64,000 nt of DNA from Siphlonurus alternatus. Its lineage: Eukaryota; Arthropoda; Insecta; Ephemeroptera; Siphlonuridae. The first letter of the stretch is position 1. Every line of letters begins with the position of its first letter. This document shows, piece after piece, positions 12,406 to 24,600 of this stretch. The stretch spans positions 8,794,733 through 8,858,732 of the forward strand of contig OX463778.1 of assembly GCA_949825025.1 (NCBI GenBank), in the 5' to 3' direction. The notes beneath the pieces are model-generated. The model saw nothing but the letters and a program-made list of their open reading frames with translations, searched no databases and was not told the origin of the DNA. Both the position numbers and the translations under genes were made by a program.

Positions 12406-12530
12406 TGACGTCACACGTACCGTCCACATACTCCACATGCTGACAACGACTGATATAAAACTACGGCTCTCCGGAGTACATGCTGGGTCGTGGCCAATAT
12501 TAAAAGTACTGCAACATCGCTTCTGTAAGT
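12406..12530 (+). promoter_or_regulatory. Gene B core promoter and non-coding first exon
   Basis: A perfect CRE palindrome TGACGTCA (12406-12413) lies 40 bases before a TATA box in GACTGATATAAAAC (TATAAAA at 12454-12460). Transcription is expected to start near 12485. A GTAAGT donor at 12525 ends a short non-coding exon, which joins the acceptor at 13815-13816 just before the start codon. The same GACTGATATAAAAC box and short exon with a GTGAGTAT donor precede C, D and E. Confidence 0.75.
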
Positions 12531-12995
12531 ATATCAATATTTGATAGTATGATAAAAATCAGTTTAAGACGTTTCAATAATAAAGCAAATATTAATCAGT
12601 TCAAATGTGAAAATCTGCATGAATCATGAAATGTGTAGTAATATTGTACCGTTATTAATAGTGAGAGTAAGTGTTAAGTAATAATGTTACAAAATGTAGA
12701 TAAAAGACGACAATAATTTATGTTACATTTTTTAAACATCTAAAACCATAAACGAGGTACAACGCGCTATGACGTTATATAGTCAAGAAAAAGATTAACA
12801 CATATTTAAATAAAAATTATATATAAATTATATAATATACAAGTCATAAATGCATAAAAATGGACTTGTGACATTTTGAATAAACAAATAACAATCGAGT
12901 GATCACTTTGTAATTACAGTGGAATAGATAACAAATTTAATAAGAAAATAACTGTGTTTTGAACATTAAATTTGCAGTGATTGGAGTTCTTTAAG

Positions 12996-13348
12996 AGTAA
13001 GGTAACAGGTAACGCCACCAATGTTAAAAAAAATCCCTCACACAAAAATTCTGAAAAAAATTTAAAATGTTCTCCTCTACACCCCCTATCAGTAGGTAAA
13101 ATATCAGGTATACAAATACGATCTAGTTTTTGAGTTATGAATTTTTAATGTTGGCTAATTTAACATGGAGAAATGGAATTCCCATGTTAAATTAGTCAAC
13201 TTTAAAATTTCATAACTCAAAAACTAGATCGTATTTGTATGCCTGATATTTTAACTACTGATAGGGGATGTAGAGGAGAACATTTTAAATTTTTTTCAGA
13301 ATTTTTGTGTGAGGGACTTTTTTTAACATTGGTGGCGTTACCTTACCC
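12996..13348. mobile_element. M3 long-TIR element
   Basis: Second copy (GGTAACGCCACCAATGTTAA), in the gene B leader intron. Confidence 0.8.
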
Positions 13349-13825
13349 TTAAAAATTCATAAATATTATGTTACATTTTATTGAGATAATAAAAATAAAT
13401 ATTTGAACAAAATATACAGTCGTATGTTATCGTTACTCAAGTTGTTTTTGCTTGCAAGCTACATCAGTGTCATAAGTGACCCGGTTCAAAAAAAAAGTAA
13501 TTTCTAAAATGGTACAGAGATCGCAGGATCAAACTTCGTCTTGTTTGTCTATATACAAGCGATAACAAACTTAATATAGTAAAGCAAAAATATTGACTTC
13601 TTATTGCGTACATTTTCTCAAATACTCATAACTTTATTGTTCCAAAAATAGGTCTCATAATTAATTGTATCAGAGTGCGAAATTATAACAAAATTACAAC
13701 ATTCGAAAAACGAAAACAATTGTTATTGCATATGAAAGTGGTCTATCATTGTTTTCGTCAGTAATATTTTTTTAATTAATTTATTCATTATTTACTAATC
13801 CCATTTATAATTTCAGACCGACGCC

Positions 13826-16800
13826 ATGTTGTCCCCACGTCTCGTCGTGGTCCTCGTGCTCGTGACGTCCTCGTCAGGCAGACAGCTCGTGAGTCAAACT
13901 CGTCAGGCAGACGTGCACAGGCGCGGATCCAGGGGGGGCTGGGGGGGCTGCAGCCCCCCCGAAATTTTGGATTTAACATGGAAATTTGACATGGGATTAT
14001 AAGCATTTCCCCCACTCCAAATTTTTTTTTTAACATTGGCCTTATGGAAGCAGCCCCCCCCCCCCCCCCCCGAAATTTTTTTCTGGATCTGCGCTTGGAC
14101 GTGCATGTTCAGTATAGTGAGATCAGAAGAAAATAGAGGGGTGTTAACTTTACTGTTTGCAACTTCTTTGCTTGCATTTTGGTGCAACTGACACATTATT
14201 GTAGGACCATATTATGAAGCTAGTTGGAATATAATATTATTACATACATAATATATAATGGACACCTTTCATGAAAAATTTTATTGCATATTTGGATAGA
14301 GGACCTTATGTATTATTAATATTTTTATATTTTTTTGAACCCTCTAACTCCCTTAAAATCGTGCTGCAAAACGCTGTGACGTCATAGTCTTGCAAATATT
14401 TAACACGCAAGCATAGGGAAATTCATTGCATGACTATGACGTCACAGCGTCTTTCCCCTCGATTTTGAGGGTGTTAGAGGGTTCAAAAAAATCTGAAAAA
14501 ATGGATAATACATAACTTGGGGTCCTCCTATCCAAATATGCAATAAAAAATCTTCATGAGATTGTCCATTTTATCAAACTATTCTCTCCATAAAGTAAAA
14601 ATATTAGAACAACACTGTTGAAGGATACTATTAGAAACATTGATTTGAATTAAAATAATATAATTATAAAGATTTCTCTTTATTTCTCAGCTGAGCGTGA
14701 CAGAAGACACCGAGGTATCGTCCACCCCCCTCCCTTCCTACGACAGCGCCACCACCCCTCTGCCAGAGACCAAGGTAAGTTCGTGGCATCACACGTTGCT
14801 CATCGCTCAAACTTATTAATAAATTATTAATTGAATTAATTTTCAAACTTCATTCGATCATAGGCTAATTTACAAATCTCGTCAATATTTTTCTAAATAA
14901 ATATAAATTATATAATTTGAAATTGAGTTAGAATTACTTAAATCATTATAATACAAAATATACTATCAAAATAGCTAATAAAACAATCATATAGAATAAA
15001 AATTATTTGTATTTATTATCAATAAATGTATGTGATTGTTTTATTTTTTTAATGAAAATAACAAAGCTTAGATTTTGAATTCATATATTATTATTTAGTT
15101 TTTCTGATTAATTCTTGTTTAAAATGTCACCGCTCCGATGAAAAATCTCCATAAAAATATGAGTAGAGTAAAATAAAAATACCATATGATTTATTATTAC
15201 ATATCATTAATACATGATTCCTCAAGGCGTGCTGGAACCTGTTACATCATTTTTTCTGTGCCGCTCCTGAAATCTTTCCTGTCTTCCTTTAATCCTTACA
15301 TTTCACTCTTCAAATTAATACCTACCTTATAAATCTATCATTTCCTTTATTTCCATCTAAAAACCAACTCTCCAGGCAGCAGTACAATCCCATAATCCTC
15401 TCATTTTCACTCGCCCTCTCGGTGACGGACTGGAGAGTAGCCATTACGGCGAAAGCCGTTTGTCACCTTCACAATCGTCCTTCCGCAAGGAAGACTTTAT
15501 CCCATTACCTTCACCTAACATCCCGAGAAGGCGTCTCGGCAGGCCCAGGATAGTTTTATTGTTAACTCGTGTCCGAAACATCGGGACCTGTAACTAACTC
15601 AACATCAATCAATCAATCATTGATACATTGCTCATAGCCAGTTGTTATTCAGAGGGACAATAATTTTCCAGTGCAGTTAATTAAATAATGTACTCGCATG
15701 TTTCAGTGCTATGCTGAGGAAGAAGCAGTCAAATTCTGCAAAGCAAATGGTGAAACGTAAGATAAAAATAATAATTATAATTGCATCGCGTGGTAATGGA
15801 GACAGGATCATTAAAATCAAATTCAGGGCCAAAATTCATTCAATACATATGAGCGAAGGTTTAGAGTAAAATGCATGAGACCCTAAAAATTAGTATTTGA
15901 TAATTCTGAGCAACGCCCGTATTACATGACACGCACAGTATAATGGACAACCTACATGATTTTTTTTATTGAAGAAGTGAATAGAGGGCACCAAATTATG
16001 CTACTCTGAATTTTTTCAGATTTTTTTTAGACCCGGAACTATCTTTAAATAATTATTGAAAGTCCTGTGATTTCAGTTGGCACCCCTGAATCCTTACTAA
16101 AAAGGATAGAGACTGGACGCCTATTGACGCCTCCAGGGGGTGTGGCCGCACTTTCAATAATTATTATTTAAAAATAGTTCTGGGTTTCAAAAAAAATCTG
16201 AAAAAATTCAGAGTAGCATAATTTGGTATAACCCTCTATTCATTTCTGCAATATATTTTTTTTTTAATGTATGTTGTCCATTGTCGCCTCCACGGGGCGT
16301 GGCCGCACTTTCAATAATTATTTAAAAATAGTTCTATGTCTCCATAAAAATCTGAATATAAACAGAGTATAGCATAATTTGGCACCATCTATAATCATTT
16401 CTGCAAAAACAAAATTTCATGTAGGTTGTCCATTGTTCTATTCCTTACACAAAAATTTTATCATTTCATGGAAACACTCCCATTAATCAACTATATTTGA
16501 AGTAATTTTTGTTAAAATTTTTATGTAATAAACGTATTTATGTAATGAATTTGACACGTATCCTGACACGTGTATGTGCAGGTCCGAGGAGGTGGAGGTG
16601 GACTCTGAGATCAGAGACTGGAACGACGAGGAGAACATCACGGTCAGTTCTTAGCAAAATACCTGAACTAGTTCATAGCAGGGGGGTACATTGGCAGGTA
16701 GTTTTAAGGTTGGCATTTTAGCATTTTTAGCACATGCAAAACTTTACGCAAGTTGTTTAAAGGGATACAGGCCTCAAATTAGACAGATACCAAGTGATGT

Positions 16801-19800
16801 TGCTCGAGTTTATAATCAACATTCGCTTTATTTTCGACCCTGCAAAATTGCGCTGCAAAGAAGGTCCTTGCTGACGTCACAATATTCATAGCCAGCTCCG
16901 ATTAGCATTGAATTTTGACGTAGGCAAGGACTAAATTTCTTACTTTGGTGCGCAACTTTACACGCCTACACCGCGCGTGGAGAAAAATTATGCGAATGTT
17001 GAATATATACTCTAACAACTCTTGGTGACTAATTTGAGGCATGTGACCCTTTAAGTATTAATGGAGCATTGACCTCAATTTTTTTTTATTGCAGAAATGG
17101 ATAGAGGGCGCAAAGTTATGCTATCCTGATTTTTTTCAGATTTTTTAGAGCCCGGGAACTGTTTTTAAGAAATTATTGAAAGTTCTATTTGTGACGTCAT
17201 GAGACGCCGCTCCTTAAGAAAAAGATAGGACTTGACGCCGCGTGACGTCACAAATAGGACTTTCAATAATTTTTTAAAAATACTTCCCGGGCTCTAAAAA
17301 ATCGGAAAAAAATCAGGGTAGCATAACTTTTCACCCTCTATCCATTTCTGCAATAAAAAAAAATTGAGGACAATACTCCATTGGTATTTGAACACCTCCT
17401 TTTTAAATTTGCAAAGATGCATTACTTTGAGGGCCTAGGTAATTAAGTTAAAAATTATGGTTGTATTACATGGAAAATATTAAGATTTTAGCTCTTATTT
17501 TCCAATCTCTATAACTGCTTGCATGGTTAACAACAATTAAAGTTTGGTCATAAAAGAGCATATCCTATTATAGAAACGTAGCCACAATTAAATAATCGAA
17601 TTTTCTTTTCCAACATGTTTTTAAACTTAACTGTTACAGAGTTACAAGAAGTACATCTCGTTAAAGGATCGTAACCGTGTGTTGTTGGAGCGTCGTCTGT
17701 ACACGGACTGTACCTTCGTGGTGGGACCGGACAACAACACACAGGTGGGGGAGGAGACACCCGCGCAGTTTCTAATAATAAACTTATGTTCTGTGTAATG
17801 ATATTCTGTGATCTCTGAGATTTTAAATTAAATTGGTTTGCTTGCAATAAAAGTGAGTGTTACAAAAAAGTAATACAAGAGGAAAATGAAGCATGGAGAA
17901 CGAAGAAATAATATTTTGAGCCATAAAATTATTATTTGTATCGTTATAGCTTATCGTATACATTCGTAATATTAGTAAGCTTAACACCATATTATTATAT
18001 CTCATAATGCACGCGTGAGGTTAAGTAACTTGTCCATCAGTATATCTTTTAATGTCTGTTACGTTAGGCCACTTTGGTACTCAAAAAGTAACATGTATAT
18101 CCTAACGAAACAATTAACAAATTAAGTGGGTAATTGTTTGAGTTTGTGTTAAGAGTGACACATAATAATATTACATACAAATTTTTCCAGGAATTCCAAG
18201 CCCACCGAGCACAGCTGGTTGCCGCCAGCCCCGTCTTTCAGTCACTGTTAAGGGACCACGAGGGACGTGTACTGCGCATGCGTGACTTTTCACCGAAAGC
18301 CTTCAAGTCTCTGCTTGAGTGAGTACCAATCAGCAAGGGTGGGTCTTCAGGGTTAGGGGCATTCGCAATATAAAGGGTGTTAGAGAATTTGAGTTCACAA
18401 CGTCTTAACAATTGAAATGTATTAAAAAATCACTAATTGACGTAACGTTTTCACAGTCCCTAAGTGTACAAACCGTTGTCTTCCAGGTTCGTGTACACGG
18501 GCGGCGTGTGCTTGACGAGCTTCTCGGAGGCGTGCGAGCTGGTGGGCGTGGCGGCGCGGCTGCAGGTGGATCAGCTGGCCAGGCAGAGCCGCGCCTTCCT
18601 GTGGTCCTCGCTGCACCCTGGCAACGTGTGGCAGGCCCTGCAGTGCGCGCACAGATACCGAGACTACCACCTCGAGCACGCGGCCATGCAGGTGAGCACT
18701 GATGACGTCATAAGCGATTCGGTTTATTTTTTTCAGCAGTGTCGCAGAAATTAAGATATATATGAGACACAAATTTGTATGGTATTTTTGTGTGATTCAA
18801 GTTTCTTCTTTTAAACATGCACACACACAAAATAAAAAACGTAAAACAGCAACTACGTGTACGCTGATACTTGATTTTTGTTTTCCATATAGGGACCAAA
18901 AACCATGAGCTGTTGGTGTCATCTTGATTTCTTTATATTTAGGTCTATCGGTTGACTGCATGCGGATAATGTACCACTTGACATCATTTTCGAAATAACG
19001 TGGTTCCTCAGGCTTTGGACATCACTTTGGTCCATTGATAAAAACTATAATAGAGAGGTGTACGTCCTGACTGAGGTTGTCCACCGTTCTCTCAGTCTCA
19101 CCTCAGCAAATGCTGGTATGCGTAACAGGCCGTAGCCACCATCCTTTCCCTTCCTACCCATTCACCCGCCTCGAGCTACAAGCACTTAAAAAAATAAATA
19201 AATATTTACATTTTTCAATATTAGAAACATACAAACAATACAATGTTATTAAACGGATTATCAGTCCTGTCTGAAGGGAAAATCTGAGGGGGGCGGTTGT
19301 GGGACCTGCAAGTCCTAAAAATTTCCAAACAACTTGTGAACCCTGAAACTGAATCTGGTTAATTTTTTATTCTCTTTCCAGATGATTAAGGACGAGACAG
19401 AGAAATCCTTGATGGATCCTCAGTTCGTGGAAATCCCGCAGTCCTCGTTGGTGTCGCTGCTGCAGCAACACACTCTCAGCGTCAGCTCTGAACTCGTTTT
19501 GTTCGACGCAAGTCTTCGTTGGGCTATGGCGGAGGCCAAACGTAGAGACCTTCCTCAGGAACCTGATGGTCTCAGGATTGCCCTTGGACCTGTCCTGGGT
19601 CTCATCAGGTTCCTTACCCTGACCCCCAGACAGTTTACCGACCTTCAATCAACCTCCAAGATCTTGAACTACCCTGAGAGCCTGGCTGTGATCTTCAACA
19701 TCAACTCTCCTGGCGTGATGGAGCTGCCCGCGAACCTTTCTTCAAGCACTGAGAAAAGGAAAGTCCCGGACTCTCAATCATACTTCGATGTTTTTGAAGA

Positions 19801-20284
19801 CACAAACTCGATGGCTTGCAATGTAAAACGCAAGGTTGATGACAACTATTTGGACGGAATCACAACTTCAAAAATTCATAACAATGGTTATCAAGTTAAT
19901 TTGATTGGAATTCAGATTCCTAAACGTAAAGTGGTACCTTGTAATTTACGCTACATGGAGGACCTTACTGTCCAGATTCTGAACGATGCAAATGAAGTTT
20001 TTCATTCGATGGACTTCAAGGAACGTATTATCGATTCATGTTTTACCAATATTCTGAACTTGAAATTTAAGATGACAATTATTATACCTAGTGAAAATAG
20101 CTACCATGGTCAACCTTCTAAACTAAGGATTGTGTTTCGTAAGTCAGGTCGCTACCCAAAAAGTTTGGGGTCAGGTAGCATTACTTACGGTAACCAATAT
20201 GGTCAAGTGCTATTCATGGACACACTAGGATATTCCTGGAAGTTTGGAGCAAATGCATTTATTTATTCTATGATTACTGAATAA
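13826..20284 (+). CDS. Gene B: secreted BTB-BACK-PHR-like protein, complete
   Basis: Exons: 13826-13888, 14691-14774, 15707-15756, 16582-16642, 17640-17744, 18191-18318, 18487-18691, 19382-20284; all phases agree, giving 532 aa. Residues 1-21 are a classical signal peptide (MLSPRLVVVLVLVTSSSG). Residues 22-86 are an acidic, Ser/Thr/Pro-rich linker with Cys50 and Cys60. BTB spans roughly 95-200 (LYTDCTFVVG; EFQAHRAQLVAASPVFQSLL; FVYTGGVCL). BACK spans about 200-320. A PHR-like beta region spans about 390-532. Sequons N84-I-T, N118-N-T and NLSS in the last exon suit the secretory pathway. No transmembrane segment or ER-retention KDEL is visible, so secretion is inferred. Known secreted BTB/BACK proteins such as LGALS3BP carry an SRCR domain, absent here. 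The start is the only ATG in the signal exon. Confidence 0.88.
13918..14098. mobile_element. M11 element beside the gene B signal exon
   Basis: AGGCGCGGATCCAGGGGGG to TCTGGATCTGCGCTTGG, inserted 30 bases after the signal-exon donor. C and D lack it there. Confidence 0.7.
14258..14569. mobile_element. M1-related element
   Basis: ATGGACACCTTTCATGAAAA to TCATGAGATTGTCCAT, with inner GCTGTGACGTCATAG and its inverse. Confidence 0.65.
15215..15625 (+). mobile_element. Probable retroelement 3' tail
   Basis: Non-palindromic, GC-richer block ending in repeated TCAA units (CATCAATCAATCAATCATTG), the kind of tail seen on CR1/L2-like LINEs and their SINEs. No frame. Family not identified. Confidence 0.4.
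15943..16433. mobile_element. M1 element with internal duplication
   Basis: ATGGACAACCTACATG to CATGTAGGTTGTCCAT. The inner half (GGGGGTGTGGCCGCACTTTC) occurs twice. Gene B intron. Confidence 0.75.
17061..17381. mobile_element. M2 element with CRE palindromes
   Basis: ATGGAGCATTGACCTCAATT and its complement. GTGACGTCA motifs occur in both arms. Gene B intron. Confidence 0.8.
18985..19200 (+). mobile_element. 5S-SINE, 5'-truncated
   Basis: Only the body is present (CTCAGGCTTTGGACATCACT through ACCCGCCTCGAGCTACAAGC) with an A-rich end; the 5S part is lost. In a gene B intron. Confidence 0.7.
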
Positions 20285-20340
20285 GTTTGAATTAATTAAT
20301 AAGTTTTAGGTAGCACTGGAACACGTATTTTTTTATCATA

Positions 20341-20346
20341 AATAAA
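20341..20346 (+). terminator. Poly(A) signal of gene B
   Basis: AATAAA lies 57 bases after the stop, in the 3' flank shared with gene A. Further AATAAA copies follow near 20537 and 20562. Confidence 0.55.
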
Positions 20347-20549
20347 TAATTTCAACAATTTTGTTATTACTTTGATTTAAAAAAAATTCCTAGACTAAAA
20401 CCTATTTTTAAAATTGACTGTAATATACAAACCACAGGACGTCATAGGTGGACATTTTTAAAGGTGTCTAGTGTGCACAGACAGTTCTTTTAAAACTAAA
20501 TAATTTAATTATTATGTTCGATAACCTGTACAATGTAAAATAAATTCAT

Positions 20550-21580
20550 GTACTACCTCTAAATAAAGGTTTTTATTTACAAGTGATCTAATTGTTTTTT
20601 TATTTCATTTACCGATTTTAAAATTTTATTTAGAGTAAACGATGTATGTCATTACCTCAATACGTTATAGTCACTATATTTTATGGTCTGTAACATTTGC
20701 AGCAAAACGATAAGTTTGTTTATTGCGATTCAATTATTTACTATACACATGTCTCCTTGCTGTAGTAGATGAGAAGCATATATCACCGCTAAACACATCG
20801 AGTTCATTATTGCACTTTATATTGATATAATATTTTTCTCTGGTATAGAACACATAGTGCAGTTTAATAAAATCTCTAGTTTAAAACCCATTATATTTTT
20901 GTAAAATTTTCTTAAAAATAACACGAGTTTTCATATTACTTTTATTTTCAAAAATACATGTTTTAAATAAGGGATGCGTACTCTGGAGACCTTATTTGAA
21001 AATTTATTTTTTTTCATTAAAAACAATTAACTGTATGTACAGGCAGTACAGGAGAACATTTATGTTTGAAAATTATATGTTTATATTTACGACATTTTCA
21101 GACATTTTATTGCTAAGAAATTCTTTCGTGCATTCATGCAAAGTCTGAGTTCAAATTATTTCAAATTAATCAAGAATTAATGGCATTAATAGAAATGTGA
21201 TATCGTTTTTTTTTAATAGTTTTACTAGTGAAAAAAAGAATACAGTCCTACCAAGGCCGGAAGCCTTATGGGTAGGTGCTAGTGTACAAATTATATTACA
21301 TTATAGTGAGCTTTGCAGAAAATAAAATGTTATCTATCAAAGCTACATTGCACCCAATCCCTAATTCTCCAAATTAAGACAAACTTAACGCCTAGTACGT
21401 TACGTGGGTCATATTTCAATATAGTTTTAAAATTAGCGGGTAGGGGAAAATTCAATAAATCGCACTGCTTCCAAATTTTCAATGTTGTCTTTTTATTTCT
21501 ACAAAAAACATTACAAAAATCAAAATTATTATATGCTACTAGTCTTGATAAGAATATAATAATATTAATAATATTTTATA
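20550..21580. other. Convergent intergenic region between B and C
   Basis: AT-rich. The part at 20830-21000 (GTGCAGTTTAATAAAATCTC, ACATGTTTTAAATAAGGGAT) resembles 30250-30350 behind gene D, so it belongs to the gene C 3' flank. Confidence 0.5.
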
Positions 21581-21587
21581 TATATTT

Positions 21588-21593
21588 TTTATT
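21588..21593 (-). terminator. Possible poly(A) signal of gene C
   Basis: AATAAA on the minus strand, 56 bases past the gene C stop. The surrounding sequence is AT-rich, so a chance match is possible. Confidence 0.35.
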
Positions 21594-21648
21594 ATTATGA
21601 ATTCGTTATTAAAAGTTGGCCATTACAAAAAAATATTTAAATTATTAA

Positions 21649-24600
21649 TTATGCAGTAATCATGGAATAAACGAACTCATTTTCTCCAAACAGCCATGCA
21701 TAACAATTGTAATTCGTAAATGGTTGCTGGTTATGACGATAGCTGTGAATGAATTCACCAGACCCCAGACTGACGGGATAGCGGCCTGGCTTGTGGAACA
21801 AGATCCTGAACTTATTATTTCCTGAATCAAGTAGAGTAATTTTCACCCCAAATACCAAGTCTAAAAGCTGATCATTAACATCTGAGCTGCATGAGCCTTC
21901 AACACGTTCCTTGAAGTCCATGGAATATACAACCTTATTAGCATCGTTCAAAATCTGGACAGTAAGGTCCTCCATATATTCTGAAGAACAAGGGTCTACT
22001 TTACGCTTAGGAATCTGAATTCCCAACAATTTACGTCCATCATGGTTAGGAATTTGTGTAGTAGTAATTCCGTCCAAATAATTGTCATCATCTTTAGATT
22101 CTACGTTACAAGAAAATGAGTTGGTTTTAAAAATATTAAAATATTTTTTTTGGTCAAGGACTCCCCTAACCACAGTACTTGAGGAGAGGTTCGCTGGCAT
22201 GTCCATTACGCCAGGAGAGTTGATATTGAAGATCACAGCCAGGCTGTCAAGGTAGGTCAGGATCTTAGAGGTCGATTGAAGGTCGGTGAACTGTCTAGGG
22301 GTCAGGGTAAGGAACCTGATGAGACCCAGGGCAGGTCCCAGGGCTTCTTTTAGACCATCAGGGTCTTGAGGAAGGCCCCTACGTTTGGTCTCCACTATGG
22401 CCCAGCGGAGACTTGCCTCAAACAAAACCAGTTCAGAGCTGACGCTGAGAGTGTCTTGCTTCAGTAGCGACACCAGCGAGGACTGCGGGATTTTCACGAA
22501 CTGAGGATCCTTCAAGGATTCTTCAGTCTCATTTTCAATAATCTGGAAACAAAATAATTTAATTAATTAGATAATTATTTAGAAGCAGCTTAAATTTATA
22601 AATTGTTGGCTGAAAAAACGGTATTGTCACCCCAACATTTCGAGTTTTGTTAAAAAATAAATGTCAACTATACCCTTGGCTAGAACAACCAATCACAAAG
22701 TTTCAACGAAATCCTTAAAGGTCACTGTCAGTCTGATGACGTCATCGGTGCTCACCTGCATGGCCGCGTGCTCAAGGTCATTGTCTCGGTGTCGATGCGC
22801 GCACTGTAGGGCCTGCCACACGTTGCCGGGGTGCAACGAGGACCACAGGAAGGCGCGGCTCTGCCTGGCTAGCTGATCCACCTGCAGCCGCGCCGCCACG
22901 CCCACCAGCTCGCATGCCTCCGAGAAGTTCGTCAAGCACACGCCGCCAGTGTACACGAACCTGGGGGAGAAGCAGTATGGTACACTTATAGACAGTGCAA
23001 ACGCTACGTTGTTTGCAATTTTATAAGACATCAGCATAAATTCTCTAACGCCCTTTTGCCCTTCAAATTGTAAATCCCCCTCCCCTTGAGACCCACCCTT
23101 GCTGTAGGCTACTCACTCGAGCAGGTACTTGAAGGACTGCGGTGAAATGTCACGCATGCGCAGTACACGTCCCTCGTGGTCCCTCAACAGCGTCTCTAGA
23201 ACGGGGCTAGCGGCAACCAACATCGCTCGGTGAGCTTGGAATTCCTGCATGGACACGAATGTGTTACATGAAGTATAACGTGGTCAATCAAAAGGGTCCA
23301 GTTCGCGTACTTAGCGTAATCATTTCAAGAATTTTGTTATTTTGTTCAGCATCAAAAGTTCCTGCTCCACTTGAATGCTGAACAAGTTATGAAACCTCCC
23401 ACGGCAAGGCAGTGGCTGACACACATTCAAATCATGCTGCACTATAATAATAGAGGCATACGCTCACATTTATATCGAAAATCACGAATCTAAAATATAT
23501 TTTACGAGTATTCACTCATGAAATGAAATCATGCTGGTCATGTCTCCTGGTGCTCACTACCCACCTGTGTGTTGTTGTCCGGCCCCACCACGAAGGTACA
23601 GTCCGTGTACAGACGACGCTCCAACAACACGCGGTTGCGATCCCTCTCAGAGCCGTTCCGCCAGTTCTGTGACATTTTTAATATTAAATGCACAAATTGT
23701 TTTCGTCTTCTTTTTAGAAAGATTAATAAATTTATTATTTCTTAATGAAAATGCTATATTTGCTTAAGTTAATTCTGTGTCATGGGTTAGCACGTCTCAG
23801 ATGTTATGAACTGACCGTAGTGTTCTCCTCGACGTTCCAGTCTCTGATCTCGGAGTCCACCTCCACCTCCTCGGACCTGCACATACACGTGTCAGGACAC
23901 GTGGTTTCACGTCAGGACTCACATACAGGAACAACTTAAATGCTCATCGTCACGAAAGACTAACTCATCATTTGTATCGATTTCTTAAATTTATCGTAAA
24001 CCTGAAAATCTTTCTCGATCGAGTGGTATTATCAAAGTCTAAAAGTTAGAATCATTATTTTAATATTCCTTCCGGAAATCACCAGAAATGTGAAGTTTGC
24101 AGCTCTTCTGTTGGTAATTCAGTTTTGGAACTTTACAGATTTGAGTGTTTTGAGGTTGAAATACTGTACAATGTGAGAAAATGCAACTCTGAAATACGAA
24201 TAGAAAGACCAGAAACCTTACACTTCCGCCTACATCCGGAGGGAATATCTTGTAAATTCGACTTATGTCAGTTTGCCTTATACTATGACGATATAATGAA
24301 TTATTATTCAGCTTACGTATCGACGTTTGCGCTGCACAACTTGACCGCTTCCTCCTCCGTGTAGCACTGAAACATGCGGATATCTTTTACATGTTATACC
24401 GTTACAGTCGCCACCTTGTAAAATCTGCTGTAGAACATATAGGGGGGCATGAAAAAAGCACCTGTCACAATTTAATCCTGATGGGTCAAATCGAGCACTT
24501 TAACATAATAATAAACCAGGAACAAGTACAAAATTTGTTGAGCTAAATCGATGCTAGTATATTTGTTTTCGCTTAGCAAAACATTTTAGATCCTATCTTG

